In this document: piece after piece, positions 30,849 to 43,100 of the stretch
How positions within the stretch are numbered: the first letter of the stretch is position 1
Layout: each line of letters starts with the position of its first letter
Position numbers and translations under genes: made by a program
The notes under the pieces: model-generated
What the model was told of the DNA's origin: nothing
The model's input: only the letters and a program-made list of their open reading frames with translations
The model's database searches: none
DNA from: Aplectana chamaeleonis
Lineage: Eukaryota > Nematoda > Chromadorea > Rhabditida > Cosmocercidae
DNA length: 64,000 nucleotides
NCBI GenBank assembly: GCA_029168955.1
Contig: JAPDOI010001811.1
Location: forward strand, 62,001-126,000
Reading direction: 5' to 3'

Positions 30849-31149
30849 AATCTTTGAAACAAAACTTCTGAAGATTTCCTTCTTGATATAAGCGAAGGGG
30901 TCCAGAATACACCTGCTGTCCGAATTTCAACAAAATCGGTTCACAAATAACAAAGTTGTGAGCCCGAAAGCTCAAGAAAATTTCTTGGTGTGCGCCGTAG
31001 GCCGTGAGCCGTAGGCCGTGGGCAGTAGGCCGTCACGCTTTTCAGTCCTCACTGCTAATACCCACTGCCAATGGTTGCAGGCAATCAACTTGGCAGACAG
31101 GTAAGTTGGTAGGGGTACGTTTGCTGGTGGGTAATCGATTTGTAGGTCA
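30849..31149. other. Spacer with short GCCGTAGGCCGT repeat
   Basis: About 300 bp. It contains four to five copies of a 10-14-bp GCCGTAGGCCGTG repeat (about 30988-31033) and otherwise nothing recognised, before the start of satellite E. Confidence 0.5.
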
Positions 31150-34100
31150 AAGGGGATTCTTATGACGTCACCGGGACATTGTGAAACGTGCTTCGGGCTT
31201 CTGATGACGTCATCAGGACGTCGTCAGAAGTGCTTCGGGCTCCTGATGACGTCATCGTGACGTCGTGAAAAGTGCTTCGGGCTTCTGATGACGTCATCGG
31301 GACATCGTGAAAAATGCTTCGGGCTTCTGATGACGTCATCGGGACGTCGTGAAAAGTGCTTCGGGCTTCTGATGACGTCATCGGGACGTCGTGAAAAGTG
31401 CTTCGGGCTTCTGATGACGTCATCGGGACGCCGTGAAAAGTGCTTCGGGCTTCTGATGACGTCATCGGGACGTCGTGAAAAGTGCTTCGGGCTTCTGATG
31501 ACGTCATCGGGACATCGCGAAAAGTGCTTCGGGCTCCTGATGACGTCATCGGGACATCGCGAAAAGTGCTTCGGGCTTCTGATGACGTCATCGGGACATC
31601 GCGAAAAGTGCTTCGGGCTTGTAATGACGTCATCGGGACATCGTGAAAAGTGCCTCTGGCTCCTGATGACGTCATCAGGACGTCGTCAGAAGTGTTTCGG
31701 GCTCCTGATGACGTCATCGGGACTTCGTGAAAAGTGCTTCGGGCTCCTGATGACGTCATCAGGAGATCGCGAAAAATGCTTCGGGATTCTGACGACGTCA
31801 TCGGGACGTCGTGAAAAGTGCTTCGGGCTTCTGATGACATCATCGGGACATCGCGAAAAGTGCTTCAGGCTTCTGATGACGTCATCGGGACATCGCGAAA
31901 AGTGCTTCGGGCTTCTGATGACGTCATCGGGACATCGCGAAAAGTGCTTCGGGCTTCTGATGACGTCATCGGGACATCGTGAAAAGTGCTTCTGGCTCCT
32001 GATGACGTCATCAGGACGTCGTCAGAAGTGCTTCGGGCTCCTGATGACGTCATCGGGACATCGTGAAAAGTGCTTCGGGATTCTGATGACGTCATCTGGA
32101 CATCGCGAAAAGTGCTTCGGGCTTCTGATGACGTCATCGGGACATCGCGAAAAGTGCTTCGGGCTTCTGATGACGTCATCGGGACGTCGTCTGAAGTGCT
32201 TCGGGCTTCTGATGACGTCATCAGGACGTCGTCTGAAGTGCTCCGGGCTTCTGATGACGTCATCGGGCCGTCGTGAAAAGTGCCTCTCGGTTCTGATGAC
32301 GTCATCGGGACATCGTGAAAAGTGCATCGGGCTTCTGATGACGTCATCGAGACATCGCGAAAAGTGCTTCGGGCTTCTGATGACGTCATCGGGACATCGT
32401 GAAAAGTGCTTCGGGCTTCTGATGACGTCATCGGGACGTCGTGAAAGTTGCGGGCTCCTGATGACGTCATCAGAACGTCGCGAAAAGTGCTTCCGAATTC
32501 TGATGACGTCATCGGGACATCGCGAAAAGTGCTTCGGGATTCTGATGACGTCATCTGGACGTCGTGAAAAGTGCTTCGGGCTTCCGATGACGTCATCGGG
32601 ACGTCGCGAAAAGTGCTTCGGGCTTCTGATGACGTCATCGGGACATCGCGAAAAGTGCTTCGGGTTTCTGATGACGTCATCGGGACATCGCGAAAAGTGC
32701 TTCGGGCTTGTAATGACGTCATCGGGACATCGTGAAAAGTGCCTCTGGCTCCTGATGACGTCATCAGGACGTCGTCAGAAGTGTTTCGGGCCCTGATGAC
32801 GTCATCGGGACTTCGTGAAAAGTGCTTCGGGATCTGATGACGTCATCTGACATCGTGAAAGTGCTTCGGGCTTCTGATGACGTCATCGGGACATCGTCGA
32901 AAAGTGCTTCGGCTCCTGATGACGTCATCGGGACGTCGTCTGAAGTGCTTCGGGCTCTGATGACGCCATCGGGACGTCTTGAAAAGTGCTTCGGGCTTCT
33001 GATGACGTCATCGGGACATCGCGAAAAGTGCTTCGGGCTTCTGATGACGTCATCGGGACATCGCGAAAAGTGCTTCGGGCTTCTGATGACGTCATCGGGA
33101 CATCGCGAAAAGTGCTTCGGGCTCCTGATGACGTCATCAGGAGATCGCGAAAAATGCTTCGGGATTCTGATGGCGTCATCGGGACGGCGTCAAAAGTGCT
33201 TCGAGCTTCTGATGACGTCATCGGGTCGTCGTGAAAAGTGCTTCGGGATTCTGATGGCGTCATCGGGACGTTGTCAAAAGTGCTTCGGGCTTCTGATGAC
33301 GTCATCGGGACATCGCGAAAAGTGCTTCGGGCTTCTGATGACGTCATCGGGACATCGCGAAAAGTGCTACGGGCTTGTAATGCCGTCATCGGGACATCGT
33401 GAAAAGTGCCTCTGGCTCCTGATGACGTCATCAGGACGTCGTCAGAGGTGCTTCGGGCTCCTGATGACGTCATCGGGACGTCGTGAAAAGTGCTTCGGGC
33501 TTCTGATGACGTCATCGGGACGTCGTGAAAAGTGCTTCGGGCTTCTGATGACGTCATCGGGACGTCGTGAAAAGTGCTTCGGGCTTCTGATGACGTCATC
33601 GGGACATCGCGAAAAGTGCTTCGGGCTCCTGATGACGTCATCGGGACGTCGTGAAAAGTGCTTCGGGCTTCTGATGACGTCATCGGGACATCGCGAAAGT
33701 GCTTCGGGCTCCTGATGACGTCATCGGGACATCGCGAAAAGTGCTTCGGGCTTCTGATGACGTCATCGGGACATCGCGAAAAGTGCTTCGGGCTTGTAAT
33801 GACGTCATCGGGACATCGTGAAAGTGCCTCTGGCTCCTGATGACGTCATCAGGACGTCGTCAGAAGTGTTTCCGGGCCCTGATGACGTCATCGGGACTTC
33901 GTGAAAGTGCTTTCGGGCTCCTGATGACGTCATCAGGAGATCGCGAAAATGCTTGGGATTCTGATGACGTCATCGACGTCGTCAAAGTGCTTTCGGGCTC
34001 CTGATGACGTCATCAGGAGATCGCGAAAAATGCTTCGGGATTCTGACGACGTCATCGGGACGTTGTCAAAAGTGCTTCGGGCTTTTGATGACGCCATCGG

Positions 34101-36217
34101 GACGTCTTGAAAAGTGCTTCGGGCTTCTGATGACGTCATCGGGACATCGCGAAAAGTGCTTCGGGCTTCTGATGACGTCATCGGGACATCGCGAAAAGTG
34201 CTTCGGGCTTCTGATGACGTCATCGGGACATCGCGAAAAGTGTTTCGGGCTTCTGATGACGTCACGGGACATCGTGAAAAGTGCTTCTGGCTCCTGATGA
34301 CGTCATCAGGACGTCGTCAGAAGTGCTTCGGGCTCCTGATGACGTCATCGGGACATCGTGAAAAGTGCTTCGGGCTCCTGATGACGTCATCTGGACATCG
34401 CGAAAAGTGCTTCGGGCTTCTTATGACGTCATCGGGACATCGCGAAAAGTGCTTCGGGCTTCTGATGACGTCATCGGGACGTCGTCTGAAGTGCTTCGGG
34501 CTTCTGATGACGTCATCGGGACATCGCGAGAAGTGCTTCGGGCTTCTGATGACGTCATCGGGACATCGCGAAAAGTGCTTCGGGCTTCTGATGACGTCAT
34601 CGGGACATCGCGAAAAGTGCTTCGGGCTCCTGATGACGTCATCAGGAGATCGCGAAAAATGCTTCGGGATTCTGATGACGTCATCGGGACGTCGTCAAAA
34701 GTGCTTCGAGCTTCTGATGACGTCATCGGGACGTCGTGAAAAGTGCTTCGGGATTCTGGTGGCGTCATCGGGGCGTTGTCAAAAGTGCTTCGGGCTTCTG
34801 ATGACGTCATCGGGACATCGCGAAAAGTGCTTCGGGCTTCTGATGACGTCATCGGGACATCGCGAAAAGTGCTTCGGGCTTGTAATGACGTCATCGGGAC
34901 ATCGTTAAAAGTGCCTCTGGCTCCTGATGACGTCATCAGGACGTCGTCAGAGGTGCTTCGGGCTCCTGATGACGTCATCGGGACTTCGTGAAAAGTGCTT
35001 CGGGCTCCTGTTGACGTCATCAGGAGATCGCGAAAAATGCTTCGGGATTCTGATGACGTCATCGGGACGTCGTCAAAAGTGCTTCGGGCTCCTGATGACG
35101 TCATCAGGACGTCGTCTGAAGTGCTTCGGGCTTCTGATGACGTCATCGGGCCGTCGTGAAAAGTGCTTCGGGGTTCTGATGACGTCATCGGGACATCGCG
35201 AGAAGTGCTTCGGGCTTCTGATGACGTCATCGGGACATCGCGAAAAGTGCTTCGGGCTTCTGTTGACGTCATCGGGACATCGCGAAAAGTGCTTCGGGCT
35301 TGTAATGACGTCATCGGGACATCGTGAAAAGTGCCTCTGGCTCCTGATGACGTCATCAGGACGTCGTCAGAGGTGCTTCGGGCTCCTGATGACGTCATCG
35401 GGACTTCGTGAAAAGTGCTTCGGGCTCCTGATGACGTCATCAGGAGATCGCGAAAAATGCTTCGGGATTCTGATGACGTCATCGGGACGTCGTCAAAAGT
35501 GCTTCGGGCTCCTGATGACGTCATCAGGAGATCGCGAAAAATGCTTCGGGATTCTGATGGCGTCATCGGGACGTTGTCGAAAGTGCTTCGGGCTTTTGAT
35601 GACGTCATCGGGACGTCGTGAAAAGTGCTTCGGGCTTCTGATGACGTCATCGGGACATCGCGAAAAGTGCTTCAGGCTTCTGATGACGTCATCGGGACAT
35701 CGCGAAAAGTGCTTCGGGCTTCTGATGACGTCATCGGGACATCGCGAAAAGTGCTTCGGGCTTCTGATGACGTCATCGGGACATCGTGAAAAGTGCTTCT
35801 GGCTCCTGATGACGTCATCAGGACGTCGTCAGAAGTGCTTCGGGCTCCTGATGACGTCATCAGGACGTCGTCAGAAGTGCTTCGGGATTCTGATGACGTC
35901 ATCTGGACATCGCGAAAAGTGCTTCGGGCTCCTGATGACGTCATCAGGAGATCGCGAAAAATGCTTCGGGATTCTGATGACGTCATCGGGACGTCGTCAA
36001 AAGTGCTTCGGGCTTATGATGACGCCACCAGGACGTCGTGAAAAGTGCTTCGGGCTTCTGATGAAGTCATCGGGACGTCGTGAAAAGTGCTTCGAGCTTC
36101 TGATGACGTCATCGGGACATCGCGAAAAGTGCTTCGGGCTTCTGATGACGCCATCGGGACGTCGTGAAAAGTGCTTCGAGCTTCTGATGACGTCATCGGG
36201 ACGTCGTGAAAAGTGCT
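31150..36217. repeat. Satellite E: 42-bp CRE-containing array
   Basis: About 120 units of 42 bp. Each has the 12-bp palindrome GATGACGTCATC, then GGGACATCGCGAAAAGTGCT and TCGGGCTTCT. Variants extend the palindrome to CCTGATGACGTCATCAGG. The central octamer TGACGTCA is the consensus CRE/ATF bZIP site and is intact in the large majority of units; perhaps a dozen have lost it. A marker unit (CTTGTAATGACGTCATCG) recurs near 31621, 32710, 33377, 33795, 34881 and 35301, showing higher-order blocks of about 420 and 1090 bp. All long frames (MTSSG.REKCFGLL type) are periodicity artefacts. Patches at about 32787-32960 and 33690-34010 have many 1-base deletions. Confidence 0.96.
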
Positions 36218-36634
36218 TATCCGTAGGATATATCAAAGCAAAATCACGCGTGATATGGAACAAGCAGTTGATTTTACTCCACTTAACACGTGAAGACCGC
36301 GGCATTCCAGGTCCCAAACGAGCTTTTACTGCTTGCCTTATCACGCGTGATTTTGCTTTGATATGTTCTACGGATAAGCTCATACAATGCGATCTCTCGT
36401 TTCGCACAACTCTTGTAAATAGTTGGTTCAAACTCGACTGCCAAATCATACTTTCAACTATTTCACTACATTTCCCGAAAATCAAATCATTCTAGGCCAA
36501 ATCGTTCTCAGGAATATTTCAAAACCTTTTTTCATTTTTCTTTACCTTCCCCTTTTACCTGAGTATATTTCGAATTTTTCAAAAACATGGTCATGCCAAA
36601 TCTTTACTTTTGCCAGGAACCTAAACTTTCAGGA
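36218..36634. mobile_element. Foldback FB-A, truncated copy 3
   Basis: The core and right arm of FB-A: TGCTTATCCGTAG, AAAATCACGCGTGATATGG, ATGTTCTACGGATAAGC, GAGTTTGAACCAAC in mirror, to CCAAATCTTTACTTTTGCCA and CTAAACTTTCAGGAATT. The left arm is missing: satellite E runs into the core at GTGCTTATCCG. The right end runs straight into tail T5. Confidence 0.78.
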
Positions 36635-37145
36635 ATTTGGCTTTGATTCGCCATCGCGCAACCCCCTGATCTCAGTATCAGGGTCCAGAGTAAACGTAGG
36701 AAGACCGTTCTTTTTATATTTAATATACTTTAGAAAGGTGAATAACTGTTCAAAAAATGGTCCGGAATGGTAACCTGAGATTCGAGAAAAAGTGTCAAAA
36801 CCACGTCATTTTGGTCGAAAAAATGTTCATCTCCTTTTTCTTTCAGTTGGCGTTCACGATCTTGTTGGAACACTTATCGTTGAGCTAGAGAGCTCATTTT
36901 TGGCCAGGAAGCTGGTTTTGTTTGCACCTAGCTCCTGTCAACTTTTGGAGTTGGTAGCTCAATTTTTGCGGAACCTCAAAATTGAGGGTCAAGAAAGACA
37001 AAAACACGTAAACATGTCATTATAAACCATCCGACGTTTACTTATTCGTAAAAATGAACTAGTGAAATAAACACCGTTACTGATAGGCTTTTGCTCAGGA
37101 TTTGACTGGGCAACGCTTCAAACAATACGGCGGGATCTCGGAAGT
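36635..37145 (-). mobile_element. Tail family, copy T5 (inverted, before satellite B)
   Basis: Reverse complement of T1 from GGCTTTGATTCGCCATCGCG to the T1/T5-specific part (AACGCTTCAAACAATACGGC) and into satellite B. The terminal hairpin is missing because the junction with FB-A copy 3 falls just before it. Together with the following array it is the inverted counterpart of 6044-8270. Confidence 0.78.
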
Positions 37146-40100
37146 ACTTTTTGGAACGCCGCACCGTGTGACTCAGAAGTGCGCCACAGAACGCCGTAGA
37201 TAGTGTGCGGGACCCCAGCAGGAGTGCGAAAGACGCCGTAGAACGTGTGTGGGACCAAAGTAGGAGTGCGCCGGACGCCGTAAAAAGTGTGCGGGACCCA
37301 AATGGGTGTGCGCAGAACGCCGTAGAAAGTGTGTGGGACCCAAATGGGTGTGCGCGGAACGCCGTAGAAAGTGTGCGGGACCCAAGTGGGAGTGCGCCGG
37401 ACGCCGTAGAAAGTGTGCGAGACCCAAATGAGAGAGCGTCGGACGCCGTAGAAAGTGTGTGGGACCCAAATGGGTGTGCGCGGAACGCCGTAGAAAGTGT
37501 GCGGGACCCAAGTGGGAGTGCGCCGGACGCCGTAGAAAGTGTGCGAGACCCAAATTGGTGTGCGCAGAACGCCCTAGAAAGCATGTGGGACCCAAATGAG
37601 GGTGCGCCGGACGCCGTATAAAGTGTGCGGGACCCAAATGGGTGTGCACAAAACACTCTAGAAAGTGTGTGAAACCCAAATGAGAGTGCGCCGGACGCCG
37701 TAGAAAGTGTGCGGGACCCACGTGGGAGTGCGCCGAACGCCGTAGAAAGTGTGCGCGATCCTAGTGGGAGTGCGCCGGACGCCGTAGAAAGTGTACGGGA
37801 CCCAAATGGGTGTGCGCAGAACGCCGTAGAAAGTGTGCGGGACCCAAGTGGGAGTGCGCCGGACGCCGTAGAAAGTGTGCGGGACCCAAATGGATGTGCG
37901 CAGAATGCCCTAGAAAGTGTGTGGGACCCAAATGAGAGTGCGCCGGACGCCGTAGAAAGTGTGCGGGACCCAAATGGGTGTGCACAAAACGCTCTAGAAA
38001 GTGTGTGGAACCCAAATGAGAGTGCGCCGGACGCCGTAGAAAGTGTGCGCGACCCAATGAGAGTGCGCCGGACGCCGCAGAAAGTGTGCGGGACCCAAAT
38101 GAGAGTGCGCCGGACGCCGTAGAAAGTGTGCGCGACCCTAGTGGGAGTGCGCCGGACGCCGTAGAAAGTGTACGGGACCCAAATGGGTGTTCGCAGAACG
38201 CCGTAGAAAGTGTGAGGGACCCAAGTGGGAGTGCGCCGGACGCCGTAGAAAGTGTGCGGGACCCAAATGGGTGTGCGCAGAACGCCCTAGAAAGTGTGTG
38301 GAACCTAAATGAGAGTGCGCCGGACGCCGTCAAAAGTGTGCGTGACCCAAATGAGAGTGCGCCGGACACCGTAGGAAGTGTGCGGGACCCACGTGGGAGT
38401 GCGCCGGACGCCGTATAAAGTGTGCGGGACCCAAATGAGAGTGCGCCGGACGCCGTAGAAAGTGTGCGGTGACAAAGTGAAAGTGCGCAGGACGCCGTAG
38501 AAAGTGAGCGGGACCCAAATGAGAGGGCGTCGGACGCCGTAGAAAGTGTGCGGTACCCAAGTGGGAGTGCGCCGGACGCCGTAGAAAGTGTGCAGGACCC
38601 AAATGGGAGTGCGCCGGACGCCGTAGAAAGTGTGCAGGACTTAAGTGAGAGTGCGCCGGACGCCTAGAAAGTGTGCGGGACCCAAATGAGAGTGCGCCAG
38701 ACGCCGTTTAAAGTGTGCGGGACCCAAATGGGAGTGCGCCGGACGCCGTAGAAAGTGTGCAGGACTTAAGTGAGAGTGCGCCGGACGCCGTAGAAAGTGT
38801 GCGGGACCCAATGAGAGTGCGCCGGACGCCGTAGAAAGTGTGCGGGACCCAAATGGGTGGGCGCAGAACGCCGTAGAAAGTGTGAGGGACCCAAGTGGGA
38901 GTGCGCCGGACGCCGTAGAAAGTGTGCGGGACCCAAATGGGTGTGCGCAGAACGCCCTAGAAAGTGTGTGGAACCCAAATGAGAGTGCGCCGGACGCCGT
39001 CAAAAGTGTGCGGGACCCAAATGGGTGTGCGCAGAACGCCGTAGTAAGTGTGGGACCCAAATAAGAGAGCGCCGGACGCCGTAGATAGTGTGCGGGACCC
39101 AAATGAGAGTGCGATAGACGCCGTAGAAAGTGTGAGGGACCCAAGTGGGAGTGCGCCGGACGCCGTAGAAAGTGTGCGGGACCCAAATGAGAGTGCGAAA
39201 AACGCCGTAGAACGTGTGTGGGACCAAAGTAGGAGTGCGCCAGACGCCGTAAAAAGTGTGCGGGACCCAAATGGGTGTGCGCAGAACGCCGTAGTATGTG
39301 TGTGGGACCCACGTGGGAGTGCGCCGGACGCCGTAGAAAGTGTGCGGGACCCAAATGGGTGTGCGCAGAACGCCGTAGTAAGTGTGTGGGACCCAAATAA
39401 GAGTGCGCCGGACGCCGTAGAAAGTGTGCGGGACCCAAATGAGAGTGCGATAGATGCCGTAGAACGTGTGTGGGACCAAAGTAGGAGTGCGCCGGACGCT
39501 GTAGAAAGTGTGCGGGACCCAAATGGGTGTGCGCAGAACGCAGTAGAAAGTGTGTGGGACCCAAATGGGTGTGCGCAGAACGCCGTAGAAAGTGTGTGGG
39601 ACCCACGTGGGAGTGCGCCGGACGCCGTAAAAAGTGTGCGGGACCCAAATTGGTGTGCGCAGAACGCCGTAGAAAGTGTGCGGGACCCAAATGAGAGTGC
39701 GAAAGACGCCGTAGAACGTGTGTGGGACCAAAGTAGGAGTGCGCCGGACGCCGTAGAAAGTGTGCGGGACCCAAATGGGTGTGCGCAGAACGCCGTAGAA
39801 AGTGTGTGGGACCCACGTGGAAGTGCGCGGGACGCCGTAGAAAGTGTGCGGGACCCGAATGGGTGTGCGCAGAACGCCGTAGAAAGTGTGCGGGACCTAA
39901 ATGAGAGTGCGAAAGACGCCGTAGATCGTGTGTGGGACCAAAGTAGGAGTGCGCCGGACGCCGTAGAAAGTGTGCGGGACTCAAATGGGTGTGCGCAGAA
40001 CGCCGTAGTAAGTGTGTGGGACCCACGTAGGAGTGCGCCGGACGCCGTAGAAAGTGTGCGGGACCCAAATGGGTGTGCGCAGAACGCCGTAGTAAGTGTG

Positions 40101-43100
40101 TGGGACTTAAGTGAGACTGCGCCGGACGCCTAGAAAGTGTGCGGGACCCAAATGAGAGTGCGCCAGACGCCGTAGAAAGTGTGCGGGACCCAAATGGGAG
40201 TGCGCCGGACGCCGTAGAAAGTGTGCAGGACTTAAGTGAGAGTGCGCCGGACGCCGTAGAAAGTGTGCGGGACCCAATGAGAGTGCGCCGGACGCCGTAG
40301 AAAGTGCGCGGGACCCAAATGGGTGGGCGCAGAACGCCGTAGAAAGTGTGAGGGACCCAAGTGGGAGTGCGCCGGACGCCGTAGAAAGTGTGCGGGACCC
40401 AAATGGGTGTGCGCAGAACGCCCTAGAAAGTGTGTGGAACCCAAATGAGAGTGCGCCGGACGCCGTCGAAAGTGTGCGTGACCCAAATGAGAGTGCGCCG
40501 GACGCCGTAGAAAGTGTGCAGGACTTAAGTGAGAGTGCGCCGGACGCCTAGAAAGTGTGCGGGACCCAAATGAGAGTGCGCCAGACGCCGTAGAAAGCGT
40601 GCGGGACCAAAGTGGGAGTGCGCCGGACGCCGTAGAAAGTGTGCGGGACCCAAATGGGCGTGCGCAGACCGCCGTAGAAAGTGTGCGGGACCCGAATGAG
40701 AGTGCGCCGGACGCCGTAGAAAGTGTGCGGGACCCAAATGGGTGTGCGCAGAACGCCGTAGTAAGTGTGTGGGACCCACGTAGGAGTGCGCCGGACGCCG
40801 TAGAAAGTGTGCGGGACCTAAATGGGTGTGCGCAGAACGCCGTAGAAAGTGTGTGGGACCCCCGTGGGAGTGCACCGGACGCCGTAGAAAGTGTGCGGGA
40901 CCCAAATGGGTGTGCGCAGAACGCCGTAGAAAGTGTGCGGGACCCAAATGAGAGTGCGAAAGACGCCGTAGATCGTGTGTGGGACCAAAGTAGGAGTGCG
41001 CCAGACGCCGTAGAAAGTGTGCGGGATCCAAATGGGTGTGCGCAGAATGCCGTAGTAAGTGTGTGGGACCCAAATAAGAGTGCGCCGGACGCCGTAGAAA
41101 GGGTGCAGGACCCAAATTAGAGTGCGAAAGACGCCGTAGAACGTGTGCGGGACCCAAATGGGTGTGCGCAGAACGCCGTATAAAGTGTGTGGGACCCACG
41201 TGGGAGTGCGAAAGACGCCGTAGAACGTGTGCGGGACCCAAATGGGTGTGCGCAGAACGCCGTAGAAAGTGTGCGGGACCCAAATGGGTGTGCGCAGAAC
41301 GCCGTAGTAAGTGTGTGGGACCCAAGTAGGAGTGCGCCGGACGCCGTAGAAAGTGTGCGGGACCCAAATGGGTGTGCGCAGAACGCCGTAGAAAGTGTGT
41401 GGGACCCCCGTGGGAGTGCGCCGGACGCCGTAGAAAGTGTGCGGGACCCAAATGGGTGTGCGCAGAACGCCGTAGAAAGTGTGCGGGACCCAAATGGGTG
41501 TGCGCAGAACGCCGTAGAAAGTGTGCGGGACCCAAGCGGGAGTGCGCCGAATGCCGTAGTAAGTGTGTGGGACCCAAATAAGAGTGCGCCGGACGCCGTA
41601 GAAAGTGTGCGGGACCCAAATGAGAGTGCGATAGACGCCGTAGAAAGTGTGAGGGACCCAAGTGGGAGTGCGCCGGACGCCGTAGAAAGTGTGCGGGACC
41701 CAAATGAGAGTGCGAAAAACGCCGTAGAACGTGTGTGGGACCAAAGTAGGAGTGCGCCAGACGCCGTAGAAAGTGTGCGGGACCCAAATGGGTGTGCGCA
41801 GAACGCCGTAGTAAGTGTGTGGGACCCAAATAAGAGTGCGCCGGACGCCGTAGAAAGTGTGCGGGACCCAAATGAGAGTGCGATAGATGCCGTAGAACGT
41901 GTGTGGGACCAAAGTAGGAGTGCGCCGGACGCTGTAGAAAGTGTGCGGGACCCAAATGGGTGTGCGCAGAACGCAGTAGAAAGTGTGTGGGACCCAAATG
42001 GGTGTGCGCAGAACGCCGTAGAAAGTGTGTGGGACCAAAGTAGGAGTGCGCCGGACGCCGTAGAAAGTGTGCGGGACTCAAATGGGTGTGCGCAGAACGC
42101 CGTAGTAAGTGTGTGGGACCCACGTAGGAGTGCGCCGGACGCCGTAGAAAGTGTGCGGGACCCAAATGGGTGTGCGCAGAACGCCGTAGTAAGTGTGTGG
42201 GACTTAAGTGAGACTGCGCCGGACGCCTAGAAAGTGTGCGGGACCCAAATGGGTGTGCGCAGAACGCCGTAGAAAGTGTGTGGGACCCAAATGGGTGTGC
42301 GCGGAACGCCGTAGAAAGTGTGCGGGACCCAAGTGGGAGTGCGCCGGACGCCGTAGAAAGTGTGCGAGACCCAAATGAGAGAGCGTCGGACGCCGTAGAA
42401 AGTGTGTGGGACCCAAATGGGTGTGCGCGGAACGCCGTAGAAAGTGTGCGGGACCCACGGAGGAGTGCCGCCGGACGCCACGTAGAAAGTGTGCGGGACC
42501 TCCAACATGAGGTGTGCGCAGAACGCCGTAGAAAGTGTGTGGTGACCCAAATGAAGAGTAGGCGCCGGACGCCGCTATTATAAAGTGTGCGGTACCCAAA
42601 TGAAGGTGTGCACAAACGCCGTAGAAAGTGTGTGGTGACCCAAATGGGAGCCGCCAGGACGCCGTAGAAAGTGTGCAGGACCCAAATGGGAGTGCGCCGG
42701 ACGCCGTAGAAAAGTGTGCCGCGACCCAAATGGGAGTGCAGCCGGACGCCGTAGAAAGTGTGCGATGGACCCAAATGAGGTGTGCGCAGAACGCCGTATA
42801 AAGTGTGCGGCACCCAAATGGGAGTGCGCCGGACGCCGTAGAAAGTGTGCCCGGGACCCAAATGGATGTGCGCAGAAAACGCCGTAGAAAGTGTGCGGGA
42901 CCCAAATGAGAGTGCGCCAGATTCGCCGTAGAAAGTGTGCGGTGTGACCCAAATGGGTGTGCGCAAAAACCGCCAGTAGAAAGTGTGTGGAACCCAAATG
43001 GGAGTGGCGCCGGACGCCGCCGTAGAAAGTGTGCGCGACCCAAATGAGAGTGGCGCCGGACGCCGCAGAAAGTGTGCGGACCCAAATGAGAGTGCGCCGG

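Noticed and set aside
31150..36217. Hammerhead ribozyme in satellite E (CTGATGA and GAAA occur in every unit in the right order)
   Set aside because: The segment between the two core boxes cannot form a stem II abutting GAAA, and the sequence before CTGATGA does not pair with that after the would-be cleavage site to form stem I. A covariance search for hammerheads would settle it.
31288..36495. Long frames of MTSSG.REKCFGLL type on both strands
   Set aside because: Same artefact in satellite E; the repeat is 42 bp and the opposite strand is also open.
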